From CAYOLL01 sp964404765 [NCBI: uncultured Gemmatimonadota bacterium] (lineage in GTDB: Bacteria > 4572-55): DNA of 37,734 nucleotides. A program made the position numbers and the translations under genes. The stretch covers positions 1 to 37,734 of the forward strand of contig CAYOLL010000051.1 in the NCBI GenBank assembly GCA_964404765.1. The letters are read 5' to 3'. The notes under the pieces were generated by a model. That model saw nothing but the letters and a program-made list of their open reading frames with translations, had not been told where the DNA came from and searched no databases. The number at the start of each line of letters is the position of its first letter. Position 1 is the stretch's first letter. Below are positions 15,298-25,200 of the stretch, piece by piece.

Positions 15298-18200
15298 ATG
15301 AAAAAATTTAAAGATGCATTTATTTCCTACGGTCGTGCGGAAAGCAAAATTTTTGCCGCCAAATTAGGCCGACATCTCACAGGAGCCGGCTTTGATATCT
15401 GGATCGACCAGGACGACATTCCGTTGGGCGTCGATTTTCAGCATCAAATCAACGAAGGCATTGAAGCGGCGCACAACTTTATCTTTATCATCGCCCCGCA
15501 CGCCATTCAATCGCCATACTGCCTGAAGGAAATCGTCTGGGCGCTCAAGTGGAAAAAACGCATCATCCCCATTCTCCACATCGAGCCGAAGGACAAGGCG
15601 ATCATGGATCAACTGCATCCGGAAATCGCCAAAATCAACTGGTTGTATATGCGCGAAATCCTGGATGAAGCCAAACCACAGACCGACTGGCAAAGCATTG
15701 ATGATTTTGAAAAAACATTTGCCGGTCTGGTCAATCTGGTTAAGAACCATGCCGACTACGTGCAGCTCCACAGCGCCATCCTAAGCCAGGCGCTGGAGTG
15801 GGATCAGAAGCACAAATCAACCGCGTACCTATTGGTCGGCAAAGATCGCGAAGAAGCCGAAAAATGGCTGATGCGGCGCGACTTCGGCAAAGATCAGGCC
15901 CCGTGTGAGCCGTCGGATCTGCACTGCGAATTTATTGGTGAATCCAAGAAAAATTCCAATAATTTAATGACCGACCTGTTCCTGTCCTACGCCGTAGAAA
16001 ATCGCGAGATGCAGGACCGCGTGCGCAAAGCTTTAGCCCGGGAAAATCTGACCGGCTGGATTCACAGCCGCGATATTGCGTCCGGTCGTAACTTTGAACA
16101 GGCCATCAACGAGGGCATTGAGCAAGCCGCTAATTTTCTGTTCTTCCTGACCCGCGAGTCGCTGGCGTCCGAATATTGCATGAAGGAACTGGCCTATGCG
16201 GTGCAACTGAACAAGCGCATCATCCCGTTGCAATTTGAGGAAATGGGCGATACGCCGATTCCGGAGGCCCTGCGCAAACTGCAGTACATCAATTTTGCCG
16301 GGGTCAGCAAAACCAACGGCGACCTAACTCCCACGCAAGCCGCTGAGTTTAAAATCCGCCTGGGCGAAGTGCTGAAGGAGCTTTATCAGGATTTCGACTA
16401 TTTTTCCAAACACACCGCTTTTTTAGTTCAAACGCTTAAATGGGAGCGGCAGGGTTTTAATGCCAGCATCTTGCTGCGCGGTTATAATCTGCAAAATGCG
16501 CGTATCTGGCTGAAGCAGGGTAAAAAACGCGCCTCGCACCAACCGACCAAGCTTCAGGAAGATTTTATTACCGAAGGCTCGGCCAAAAGCAGCCAGCTTA
16601 ACACGGAAGTGTTTGTATGCTATTCCCGCAAAGACAGCGATTTTGCCCGTAAGCTCAACGACGCTTTGCAGGTTTACGGCAAGACCACCTGGTTTGATCA
16701 GGAAAGTATTGCCGAAGGCGCCGATTTTCAGCGTGAAATCTATAAGGGCATTGAAGGCGCTGACAACTTCGTTTTTGTTATTACACCCGATGCGATTTTA
16801 TCGCCGTACTGCGCCGACGAAGTAGAATACGCCGCCAATCTGAACAAGCGCTTTATTCCGATTTTATATCGTCGCGCAACCGAAAAAATTCCGGCGCAAT
16901 TAGCCAGTGTGCAGTGGGTCAATTTTGAGCAGGGCATTGCCGATTTCGATATGGCCTTCAGCCAGTTGGTGCGCACGGTGGATACAGATCGTGAGCATGT
17001 GCATCAGCATACCAAATGGGCGCAGCGGGCCCAGGAATGGCAACAAAACGGCTCCGAGGATGATTTACTTTTGCGCGGCAGCGAATTTACCCTGGCCGAA
17101 GCCTGGTTAAATGCGGCTGTTCACGACAAAAAGCAACCGGCGCCGACGGAATTGCAAAACCGTTTTGTTGACCAAAGCCGCAACGCGCTGTTTGCCGCCG
17201 AACGGGCCGAAAAAGAGCGGCAGGAGCAAGTGCTGCAACTGCAAAAAGACCGCGTCACAGAAGCCGAAGCGCGGGTGGCTGAGCAAAAGCGCAGTATGCG
17301 CCGGCAGCGTTTCTTGCTGGTAGGCGTGAGCGGGGCCTTGCTGGTAGCCATTTTAATTGGTATTTACGCGCTGCAGCAAAAAGCCATGGCCGATAAGCAA
17401 AAAGAACTGGCGCTGGAACAAAAAGAACTGGCTGAACAAAAAACCCGCGAAGCGGAAGAGTCACGCAAAGTTGCCCTGCAACAACGCGGTATTGCCGAGC
17501 AAAAAAGCGTGGAAGCGCAAGAGCAAAAGCAGATCGCCGTTGAGCAGCAGGAAATTGCCGTCGTGCAGAAGAAGCTGGCCGAAGTCAAGAGCATTGAAGC
17601 CGATGAGCAGCGGCAGCAGGCATTAGCCCAGCGAAATATTGCCATTCATAACCAAGTCAAAATTTTGCTGGAGGAAGTGAACCGACTGCGGGAAAGCGAT
17701 CAATTAGGCGCGCTCATTGCCGGGTCGCAGGCGGCGCAGCAATTGCAGCAGGCCAGCGAAATTCCACCGGATCTACAGGCCGAGACGACCCAGGTTTTGC
17801 ACGAACTGCTCAGCCAGGTGCGCGAGCGGAATCGGCTGCAGAATGGCCGCGGCAATGTTTTAGGCGTCGCCTTTAGCAAGGATGGCAGCAAATTAGCTGT
17901 TATCCGCGAAGGTCGAATGCTGGAGATATGGTCTGGCGCGGGTAAACTTTTAAAATCATGGAAAGCGCAGGATCGTCTGATTAATCAAGTCAGCTTTAGT
18001 CCAAATGATAACACGCTGGCTTGCGTGGGCGAAGATGGCGTGATAACGCTGTGGGGCGTAGACGGTAAGAAAGAGCAGACTTTTGCGGCGCATGATCAGG
18101 CGGTTTGGGATGTTGTTTTTAGCCCGAACGGACAAATCATCGCCACGGCCAGCCAGGATCAAACGGTTAAGTTATGGGACCAAAAAGGCAAATTGAGCCA

Positions 18201-18840
18201 AACCTATACGCATGGCGGGAATGTGGCGGCTATTGCTTTTAGTCCGGACGGAAAAAGCTTAGCCGCGGCTTGTTGGGATGGTAATCTTGTGTTATGGGAT
18301 TTAAACGGGCAGAAGTTAAAAACCATTTCGGACGCAACTTCGATCTTTACCAGCCTGGCCTTTAGCCCGGACGGCAAGCGTCTGGCCGCCGGCAACACCA
18401 ACCACCTGATCAAGATCTGGAATCTGAACGGCAACGAAAAACCGCAAATTCTCCGCGGACATCAATCAACGATTACTAATGTTATTTTTGGGGTTGATGG
18501 CCAAACCTTAATTTCCGGCAGCGCCGATCAGAGCATTAAGTATTGGCAGATCGCTTCGGGCGAATTGTTGGAGACATTTAAGGGCCGCGGCAAAGTCAGC
18601 GGCCTGAGCGTTCATCCGAGCGGTGATTTAATTGCCTCTGCCAGCGCGGATCAGGTCAAAATCTGGAGCTTATCCGGCTTAACCCTGCCGGCAGTCGAGC
18701 AAGCGGATGTAAATGAATTGTTGAACCGTAGTTGCGGCTGGCTGCATGACTATCTGCAAAATAACGTCAGTGTAAATAATGAAGAAAAGAGCTTGTGCAA
18801 AGGATCGTCGGCAGCAGCCAAAGATATGTCGAAGCGCTAA
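15298..18840 (+). CDS. Membrane protein with three tandem TIR domains and a C-terminal WD40 propeller
   Basis: An 1180-residue signalling or defence-type protein. TIR domains start near residues 5, 224 and 434 (FISYGR, FLSYAV, FVCYSR). Each keeps the BB-loop-like block (WIDQDDIPLG, WIHSRDIASG, WFDQESIAEG). Each also keeps the glutamate equivalent to the NADase residue of SARM1: E78, E297 and E508, in YCxxE contexts. Each TIR is followed by the same ~70-residue helical linker (pattern H-x-EW-x-LLxG-x-A-x-WL-x-PTxLQ-x-F). Then come a coiled coil (about 640-670), one transmembrane helix (672-692), a long E/Q/K coiled coil (695-800) and about six or seven WD40 repeats (850-1130). It ends in the tail motif SCGWLHDYLQNN known from other WD40 signalling proteins. 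Charge distribution puts TIRs and WD40 on opposite sides of the membrane or makes the helix a hairpin; topology is unresolved. Confidence 0.9.
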   Translation: MKKFKDAFISYGRAESKIFAAKLGRHLTGAGFDIWIDQDDIPLGVDFQHQINEGIEAAHNFIFIIAPHAIQSPYCLKEIVWALKWKKRIIPILHIEPKDKAIMDQLHPEIAKINWLYMREILDEAKPQTDWQSIDDFEKTFAGLVNLVKNHADYVQLHSAILSQALEWDQKHKSTAYLLVGKDREEAEKWLMRRDFGKDQAPCEPSDLHCEFIGESKKNSNNLMTDLFLSYAVENREMQDRVRKALARENLTGWIHSRDIASGRNFEQAINEGIEQAANFLFFLTRESLASEYCMKELAYAVQLNKRIIPLQFEEMGDTPIPEALRKLQYINFAGVSKTNGDLTPTQAAEFKIRLGEVLKELYQDFDYFSKHTAFLVQTLKWERQGFNASILLRGYNLQNARIWLKQGKKRASHQPTKLQEDFITEGSAKSSQLNTEVFVCYSRKDSDFARKLNDALQVYGKTTWFDQESIAEGADFQREIYKGIEGADNFVFVITPDAILSPYCADEVEYAANLNKRFIPILYRRATEKIPAQLASVQWVNFEQGIADFDMAFSQLVRTVDTDREHVHQHTKWAQRAQEWQQNGSEDDLLLRGSEFTLAEAWLNAAVHDKKQPAPTELQNRFVDQSRNALFAAERAEKERQEQVLQLQKDRVTEAEARVAEQKRSMRRQRFLLVGVSGALLVAILIGIYALQQKAMADKQKELALEQKELAEQKTREAEESRKVALQQRGIAEQKSVEAQEQKQIAVEQQEIAVVQKKLAEVKSIEADEQRQQALAQRNIAIHNQVKILLEEVNRLRESDQLGALIAGSQAAQQLQQASEIPPDLQAETTQVLHELLSQVRERNRLQNGRGNVLGVAFSKDGSKLAVIREGRMLEIWSGAGKLLKSWKAQDRLINQVSFSPNDNTLACVGEDGVITLWGVDGKKEQTFAAHDQAVWDVVFSPNGQIIATASQDQTVKLWDQKGKLSQTYTHGGNVAAIAFSPDGKSLAAACWDGNLVLWDLNGQKLKTISDATSIFTSLAFSPDGKRLAAGNTNHLIKIWNLNGNEKPQILRGHQSTITNVIFGVDGQTLISGSADQSIKYWQIASGELLETFKGRGKVSGLSVHPSGDLIASASADQVKIWSLSGLTLPAVEQADVNELLNRSCGWLHDYLQNNVSVNNEEKSLCKGSSAAAKDMSKR

Positions 18841-18978
18841 ATAGTACAAGTTAGCCCGCGTGTCAACCACAGGTTTGTATATTTCCATCGGGCAAAAGTA
18901 TAGTATTTCCTATTTCCAGGCATTGCAGTTTCTGGATAATTTTTGGATATCGCTATTCCGATATCAAGGAGCTTTTCA

Positions 18979-21702
18979 GTGCACGTAGGCAAGTCTGTGT
19001 CCAATACGCCGATCTCCCAGTATTTTGGATTCATTTTCAGCGCTCTTATTGTCTCCATAATATGGTTGCTCAGCATATCCGGCGGATTAGTTTTTTTTGA
19101 TGGTTTGTGCTATAATACGGCAATGACATATCGTTGGTATCAGCCGCAGCGCCCCCCATCGGTGCTTCTTGTTAAAATCAATCCACAGTCTTATCCGCTC
19201 AATGACAGCCTATTGTGTAAAGCGCTTGAAAATATTCAACAGCATAAGCCTCGCGTGGTCGCTTTTAACTTCATCCCCGAAAACGCGTCTCCGACTTTTT
19301 ATCAGACGGCCGCCAAATTTGGAAATGTCATATTTGGCCGACCCATTTTTTTGAATCCGTTGGATGAGGAAAAAAGCCGTCTGGCAGATTTGCCACTGTC
19401 ATTGACGGCACAAAATTTCCCTGTTGGAATTGTCGCTTTGGCTACTCCGGTCAATGGTATCCATCAAAAACAGCGCATTGCTTTGCAGATTCAAAACAAT
19501 GCGTTCTTGTCGTTGGAAGCGTTGATCATGCAAAAGTTTATGTCCGGCTCTGCCGGCTCGTCTGTGTTGCCGTCATCTGAAGCATTTTTGGTTAACTTTA
19601 AAGGCCCGAATTATGGCCTGCCGCTTGTTGATCTGGAAAGGGTGCTGGCCGATGACATGCTAACCGAAATGGTTCGGGATAAAAGTGTGCTGATCGGTTA
19701 TGACGCCAATCTGGCCACCCAAGGCATTTATACGCCGGTCACCAACCGGCACATCCCCATATCGCTGCTGGAGTTTGAAGGCTACGCTGTTGATACCTTG
19801 CAATCCGGGCAAGCGATCACGACCTTGAATATCTGGCTCAAACTGATTCTGTTTTTGTTCTGTGCGCTGATGTCGCTGCTTATTTATCAGCAGCTTGAGG
19901 TCTTTCATAGCACCTGGATCACTATTTTATTATTGGCAGCTTACATTTTGATGAGTTTACTGCTCATCAACTATTTCCATATCTGGCTCCCCTTGGGAGA
20001 ATTGCTCATTCTGCAAACCGTTTTATTTGTTATTCTGCTGCGAAACAAAAGCCGTCTCACCGAGCTGGCCTTTACCAAGCTATTAGTTGACACTAATAAT
20101 AAGCTGAAAAACAAATATTGGCCCGTTGGTTTCTACCAATCCGCTAACTATTGGGATCAGGTGGTGGTGATGGTCATACAGGTTTTGGAATTAGAGCGTT
20201 TGATTTTTCTGGAACGCGTAGAAGACGAAATTAAAGTCAAAGAAATTAAGTCTTTCCGCTGCTCCCTGACCGACATTGATGAGAAGCGTCGGGACTATCG
20301 GCGCGAACCCTATCTGTCAGCTATCCAGAAAAGCGAGCCGCTTCGGCTGAACTATCACTATTTAACCAAAACCTCTGACGATGAAGAGCAGTACATGTGT
20401 GCGCTTAAGTTTGCCGGTGAGATCGTTGGGTTTTGGGCATTTGGCATTAAGCCGAAAATTGTTCAGGAAACCAAAAACTTTTTTAACATTGTGCAAGACT
20501 ACGGCGACATGATTGGCGAGTTGATTTACCATCACCGGGTGCTGCAAAAAAAGCAGGCGGAAAAGTCACTTGGTCAGTTACTAACGCGCGAACGCACCGA
20601 GCAAGCCTACCAGGCGTTGAGCAATACCATCGCTGTATTGGAGCGGCAAATGATCAGCCTGGGCAGTTTGTTAAACGACCTGACCATTGCCGCCATTGTT
20701 TACGACTTGTTTGGACGTGTTCTGGAAATTAACACCAACATGCGCACAATTCTCGAAAGTCAGCAGATAAAGCCCTATGATGTGACCGCCCTGGATTTAT
20801 TGAGTCAAATAACCGGCTGTAATCTAAGTGAAGCCCGACATTACATGCGCTACGTGATTACAGAGCGAAGCGATATTTCCATCCCGGTAACAGTAGGTTT
20901 AAGTCGTTATGTGCTTAAAATAAAGCCATTGCGGACAGATGAAAAGTTTAAGATTTCCGACCTGCACTTCCCTGCGCCTTTTGGTCTAAGCGGCATCATC
21001 TATGAGCTGATTGATTCGACTTCGATTTATCAGCTGCAGCATCTCAAAAACGAGCTTTCGGAAAGGCTGACAATTCAGGTGCGCAACCACCTGGCGGCCG
21101 TGCACATGTCCATAGCATTACTGGAAGACCCGGATATGACTTCCACAGAGCGCAAAGAAATTGCCGATGTGGCTGAACAAAAAGTAAACCTGGCTGTCTC
21201 AACGATTGAAGAATGCGAGGTTTATCTGACCGCCATGGAAAGTCGGGAAAGTCCGATTAGCTGCTTTCCACTTGATGCGCTGCCCATACTAGAGGCGGCG
21301 GTCCAATCAACACAGGCCGATTTGGAACTGGCTAATCTTACACTTCAGAAAGACTTTCCGGAAATTGCGAATGCCGTCATGGCCAACGCCGAAAAATTAG
21401 TTGAACTTTTTAAAAGCATAATGAGCGTTCTGATTGAAGATGCGGTTCAAGACAGCCGAATTTCTATAAAAGTTATGGAGCTGGAACATGGAACGGCTTA
21501 TCATTTCTCTAATGTCGGCTTTGGGGTGCCGAATGAACGGCTGCAATATTATTTAACCAGTGAAGACGTTTCAATTTCAAAACATTTTTCAACAATTAAA
21601 AGGGCAAGTAAGTCTGTTCAATCGTGGAACGGCAGCCTGAAGGCAGAAAGCAAAGTAGGCGATGGAATCCACTTCAATCTTACATTAAACCGCTTTTTTT
21701 AG
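18979..21702 (+). CDS. CHASE2-domain sensor with degenerate histidine kinase core
   Basis: About 907 residues. The order is one N-terminal membrane helix (about 16-36), an extracytoplasmic CHASE2 sensor (about 40-280), three membrane helices (about 284-358), a GAF-like region (375-520), a coiled coil, a PAS-like region (570-690), a DHp-like helix pair and a HATPase-like end (about 800-905). The DHp box reads TIQVRNHLAAVHMSI. Aligned to HEIRNPLAAI, the acceptor histidine is isoleucine (I699). The ATP lid reads SNVGFGV where DxGxG is expected, and the N-box lacks its asparagine. It is therefore probably a pseudokinase or signal-transmitting platform. The frame extends to a TTG at 18943, but AAGGAG at 18966-18971 sits 7 nt before GTG 18979, which is chosen. 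It lies 138 nt after the TIR-WD40 gene and before a response regulator. Confidence 0.82.
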   Translation: MHVGKSVSNTPISQYFGFIFSALIVSIIWLLSISGGLVFFDGLCYNTAMTYRWYQPQRPPSVLLVKINPQSYPLNDSLLCKALENIQQHKPRVVAFNFIPENASPTFYQTAAKFGNVIFGRPIFLNPLDEEKSRLADLPLSLTAQNFPVGIVALATPVNGIHQKQRIALQIQNNAFLSLEALIMQKFMSGSAGSSVLPSSEAFLVNFKGPNYGLPLVDLERVLADDMLTEMVRDKSVLIGYDANLATQGIYTPVTNRHIPISLLEFEGYAVDTLQSGQAITTLNIWLKLILFLFCALMSLLIYQQLEVFHSTWITILLLAAYILMSLLLINYFHIWLPLGELLILQTVLFVILLRNKSRLTELAFTKLLVDTNNKLKNKYWPVGFYQSANYWDQVVVMVIQVLELERLIFLERVEDEIKVKEIKSFRCSLTDIDEKRRDYRREPYLSAIQKSEPLRLNYHYLTKTSDDEEQYMCALKFAGEIVGFWAFGIKPKIVQETKNFFNIVQDYGDMIGELIYHHRVLQKKQAEKSLGQLLTRERTEQAYQALSNTIAVLERQMISLGSLLNDLTIAAIVYDLFGRVLEINTNMRTILESQQIKPYDVTALDLLSQITGCNLSEARHYMRYVITERSDISIPVTVGLSRYVLKIKPLRTDEKFKISDLHFPAPFGLSGIIYELIDSTSIYQLQHLKNELSERLTIQVRNHLAAVHMSIALLEDPDMTSTERKEIADVAEQKVNLAVSTIEECEVYLTAMESRESPISCFPLDALPILEAAVQSTQADLELANLTLQKDFPEIANAVMANAEKLVELFKSIMSVLIEDAVQDSRISIKVMELEHGTAYHFSNVGFGVPNERLQYYLTSEDVSISKHFSTIKRASKSVQSWNGSLKAESKVGDGIHFNLTLNRFF

Positions 21703-21737
21703 CTTTTGAAATATAGCAACAGTACCTTTGCACAAAT

Positions 21738-21805
21738 AGCAGCTTAGGAGTCCAAAGCAGAGCTTTGGCATACTACAGGTTTGATGTCGAGCTGCTTTGA
21801 ACTCC
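21738..21805. repeat. Compound hairpin between the CHASE2 gene and the response regulator
   Basis: A perfect stem CCAAAGC-AGA-GCTTTGG (21752-21768) is enclosed by AGCAGCT (21738-21744) and AGCTGCT (21790-21796). A further GGAGT/ACTCC pair lies at about 21747-21751 and 21801-21805. It lacks a T-run, so it is more likely a repeat or processing structure than a terminator. Confidence 0.5.
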
Positions 21806-21835
21806 AAGTTTTAGTCAATCAGGGGGGAAACCTGC

Positions 21836-22207
21836 ATGAATTTGCAACGGAAAATTCTTGTCGTAGATGATGATTTCGCAGTTCGTTTGCTGCTGGAACG
21901 CATCATCCAAAAAGGCGGTTATGAGGTTTTTGTCGCCACCAACGGCAAAACTGCGCAGGATTTGGTTCAGCAGAACCCAATAGATCTGGTTATAGTGGAT
22001 TTAAACATGCCGGTTTTTGACGGCTTGCGTTTTCTACGTTGGATCAGAGAAGATCTGAAACTGGCAATCCCGGTCATTATTTTTACCGCGCAGAAAGTAG
22101 AAGGTATCGAAGAACGCAGCAAAGCCGCCGGCGCCAGTGCAGTTTTATTTAAACCCAAAAGCCCGCTTCAAATTTTACAAAAAATAAAGGAATTGCTGAC
22201 AACGTGA
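21836..22207 (+). CDS. Single-domain response regulator (CheY-like receiver)
   Basis: A 123-residue stand-alone receiver domain without output domain. The acidic pocket (VVDDD, residues 9-13), phospho-acceptor D55 (VIVDLNMPVFDG), switch threonine T84 (IIFTA) and lysine K106 (LFKPKSP) are all intact, so it should be phosphorylatable. GGGGGG lies about 8 nt before the ATG. Its TGA overlaps the GTG of the following CapC-like gene (GTGA, 22204-22207), so the two are translationally coupled. This suggests the regulator acts on the polymer machinery, perhaps by direct protein contact (inference). The neighbouring sensor has lost its own phosphorylation site, so the phosphodonor is unclear. Confidence 0.93.
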   Translation: MNLQRKILVVDDDFAVRLLLERIIQKGGYEVFVATNGKTAQDLVQQNPIDLVIVDLNMPVFDGLRFLRWIREDLKLAIPVIIFTAQKVEGIEERSKAAGASAVLFKPKSPLQILQKIKELLTT

Positions 22208-25200
22208 TAGCAAACCTTTTTCCTCTCTACATATTTCCGCAGGGCGGATTGTCACAGTCAGTCATCACCAGTGTCTATGTCGGGGTGATTGTTCTTTCCT
22301 TCTTCAATCTCAGGTTTGGCTGGACGTATTCCGGCCTGATCGTACCCGGCTATCTGGTGCCGCTCATCATTATCAAACCGTGGGCCGTTTCGGTCATTAT
22401 CGTCGAAGCTATTTTGACATATTATGTCGTCTGGTTTATCTCGGAATACACCGCCCGTTGGGGTGTCTGGTCCAGCCTGTTCGGACGCGACCGCTTTTTT
22501 GTCATCGTGCTGGTCAGCTTGATGATCCGGTTAGTATTTGATGGCTGGCTGTTGCCGGAAATCGGTCAGTTTTTTAACCACCGATACGCCTTGCAGTTTG
22601 ATTATCAAAACAATCTGCATAGTTTTGGTTTAATCATTATCGCCCTTATTGCCAATCAGCTCTGGAAGCCCGGCCTGAAGTCCGGTCTATTCACATTCTT
22701 TGTTACCCTGGTCATCACCTATATCATCGTGCGCTACGGCCTGATGGAATTTACCAATTATAGCGTAGAAAAAGTCAGCCTGATGTACGAAGATATTGCC
22801 GCGTCCATTTTAGCCAGTCCGAAAGCGTATATCATTATTTTAACAGCCAGCTTTTTGGCATCCTACCTCAATCTCAAATATGGTCTGGAATTTAACGGCA
22901 TTTTAATTCCTTCTTTGCTGGCCCTGCTCTGGTATGATCCGTTTAAAATCTTCAGCACGCTTGTGGAAGTTATCGTTATTTTGATCGGGAGCAAGTTTGT
23001 GCTAAAAATCCCGCTCCTCAAAAACGCGACCATTGAGGGCGCGCGAAAAGTTGTCGTTTTCTTCTCCATTTCGTTCTTCTATAAGATGTTGCTGGGATTC
23101 TTCATCTTGTATTTTTTCCCATTGACGCACATTTCGGATTTCTATGGGTTTGGCTATATTCTATCAACCCTGATTGCCATTAAAATGCATGATAAAGCAA
23201 TCGTGCCACAGATGATCAGCTCGATTTTAGCTACTTCTTTGAGCGCAGTGGCCATTGCCACGCTTGCCGGTTTCTTGCTGACCCTCTTACCTTTACTTGG
23301 CATAACCGGCGTCCGACTTTTGCCGGACCAGGAGCAGCCATTATTGAGGCTGTCGTCCGATAAATTGTTGCAGCATATTTTTCGGGATAAAATCATGCTG
23401 TACGAGAAAAAAACCCCCAACAGTGTCAAACCGGCCACGCCTGTGGAATTGGATAAATTTCAGGTGGCCCTGAACCATTTACATGATTACATAACTTCGA
23501 AAAATATCAACGCACTACAGCAAGCCTCAATATATCTGGATCAAGTCAATTACGAACTTTATCGTGTCGAAAACCGCTATTTGTATCTAAAAGAGAAACA
23601 GCCGGCGAATGGTTGGGGCATCTATGCCCTGGATATGACAAATCCGAGCGGTCTCGTGGTGGAAGTACCGGCCCCATTGGATGAATTAAATATTCTCGAG
23701 GCCGGATTATCCGTCTTTATCAAACAAAACGGGTATGGCCTGGCCATTGCCGGAAGCAGTCGAACCACTAATTGGGACGGCTCCGCCGATGTCCTGATAA
23801 ATCCCAACACATTTTTTGAGCTGTTTCATAAGATCATGTCCGACCAGAATGTGCTGCAAATGCGTGGATATACCGCATCCACCATTCGGCCAATTATCGG
23901 CGCCCGAGTTCAGCAAGCTGCTTTGGCGCGAACGCAAATTCCCAGCAGCTTGTGGCATAAAAACGAGCTGCCTAACGCGCTCAAACTGAAGTCGTTGCAA
24001 AACATGATCGGTAAACTGGATATTAACTCTAAAGAGCCTTCTTTTGACAATATCCAGCGCCAGACCATCTGGACCGGCTTTGCCGAACTGTTGCTCAACC
24101 GCAAAGATTGCAGCCGTTTGAGCAGTCATTTAGCAGCCGTTCAAAGCGATAGCTTTCAAGTACAAACGACATTCAAGCGCATTGACGGCTATCTCATGCA
24201 GCGAATCATGTCGGCTAAGGATGAAATTGCCGACGCCGGCACTAATTTATATAAACCCCCAACCCGTCAAGAGCTGTTATTTTTTGATTACGAAGTCTTA
24301 ACCCCACTGCTGCAGCTCATCGAGCGAGAGTATGTGAACGGCGAGCTAACGGCCTTGGGGGTTGATCAATTACAAACCATTCATCAACAGGCCGTTGCGC
24401 TGGGTTATGAGATTATTTATTACTGTCAGACGGTTAACGATGAGAAATATTTTATTCTGATGGAGAGTTCAAGCCGTCGACTGCCAAGCGAGCGAACTTA
24501 TCGTGGCATCTATGTCTTTCGGTTGGGCGCAGCTAACGCCTATACGATTCAGGTGCCGCGGCCATTGTCGGAGCGAAACAGCTTTGAATTTGGTCTGACA
24601 TTGTTTGAGCGGCTCCAGGCTCGGGCACTGCTGATTTCCAGCGCCCATGACCAGACCAATAGCGACGGCAGTTCCGATCTGATCCGTCAAAACAACAAGT
24701 CCAATCTATTCAACCTGGTGAGCCAGGCGCTAATGCGGGAAAGCGGCGACAACCCGCTAATGACCATTCAGTGCCGCGCCTTTGGTTATAAAATTGGCCG
24801 GCCACTGATCGAGGGCGATATTTTAATGGCAACAAGCCAGGGCGCTTTTAATGTTGAAAATTGGACGCCTTTAGGCAAAAAGTTATATGGCGCTTTGACC
24901 ATAGATCAACTAAATCTACATTTTGTAGATGGCTCGCCAGCCACCGCCGGATATGAAATCGGCAATCTGACGCAATCCCTTTATTTAAATCAGGCCGTCA
25001 ACAAGGAGTTTACCCTGTTATGGGCCTCACCCTTAACCCGTAACCGGTATCGACAGCAAGCTGATAATCAGCTCCAGGCCGCCCAATTTGACGCCGTTAA
25101 TATCGAAACCGTAATAGGGGATTCAATTGGCCTGGATTTGTACAATTATCTGCGGCAGGAGTTTTCGTTCCGGACCGTGGATCTGCCGCCGGCCCCGCTT

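Noticed and set aside
18943-18978. Upstream TTG start for the CHASE2 protein
   Set aside because: It lacks a ribosome site, whereas GTG at 18979 has AAGGAG 7 nt before it.
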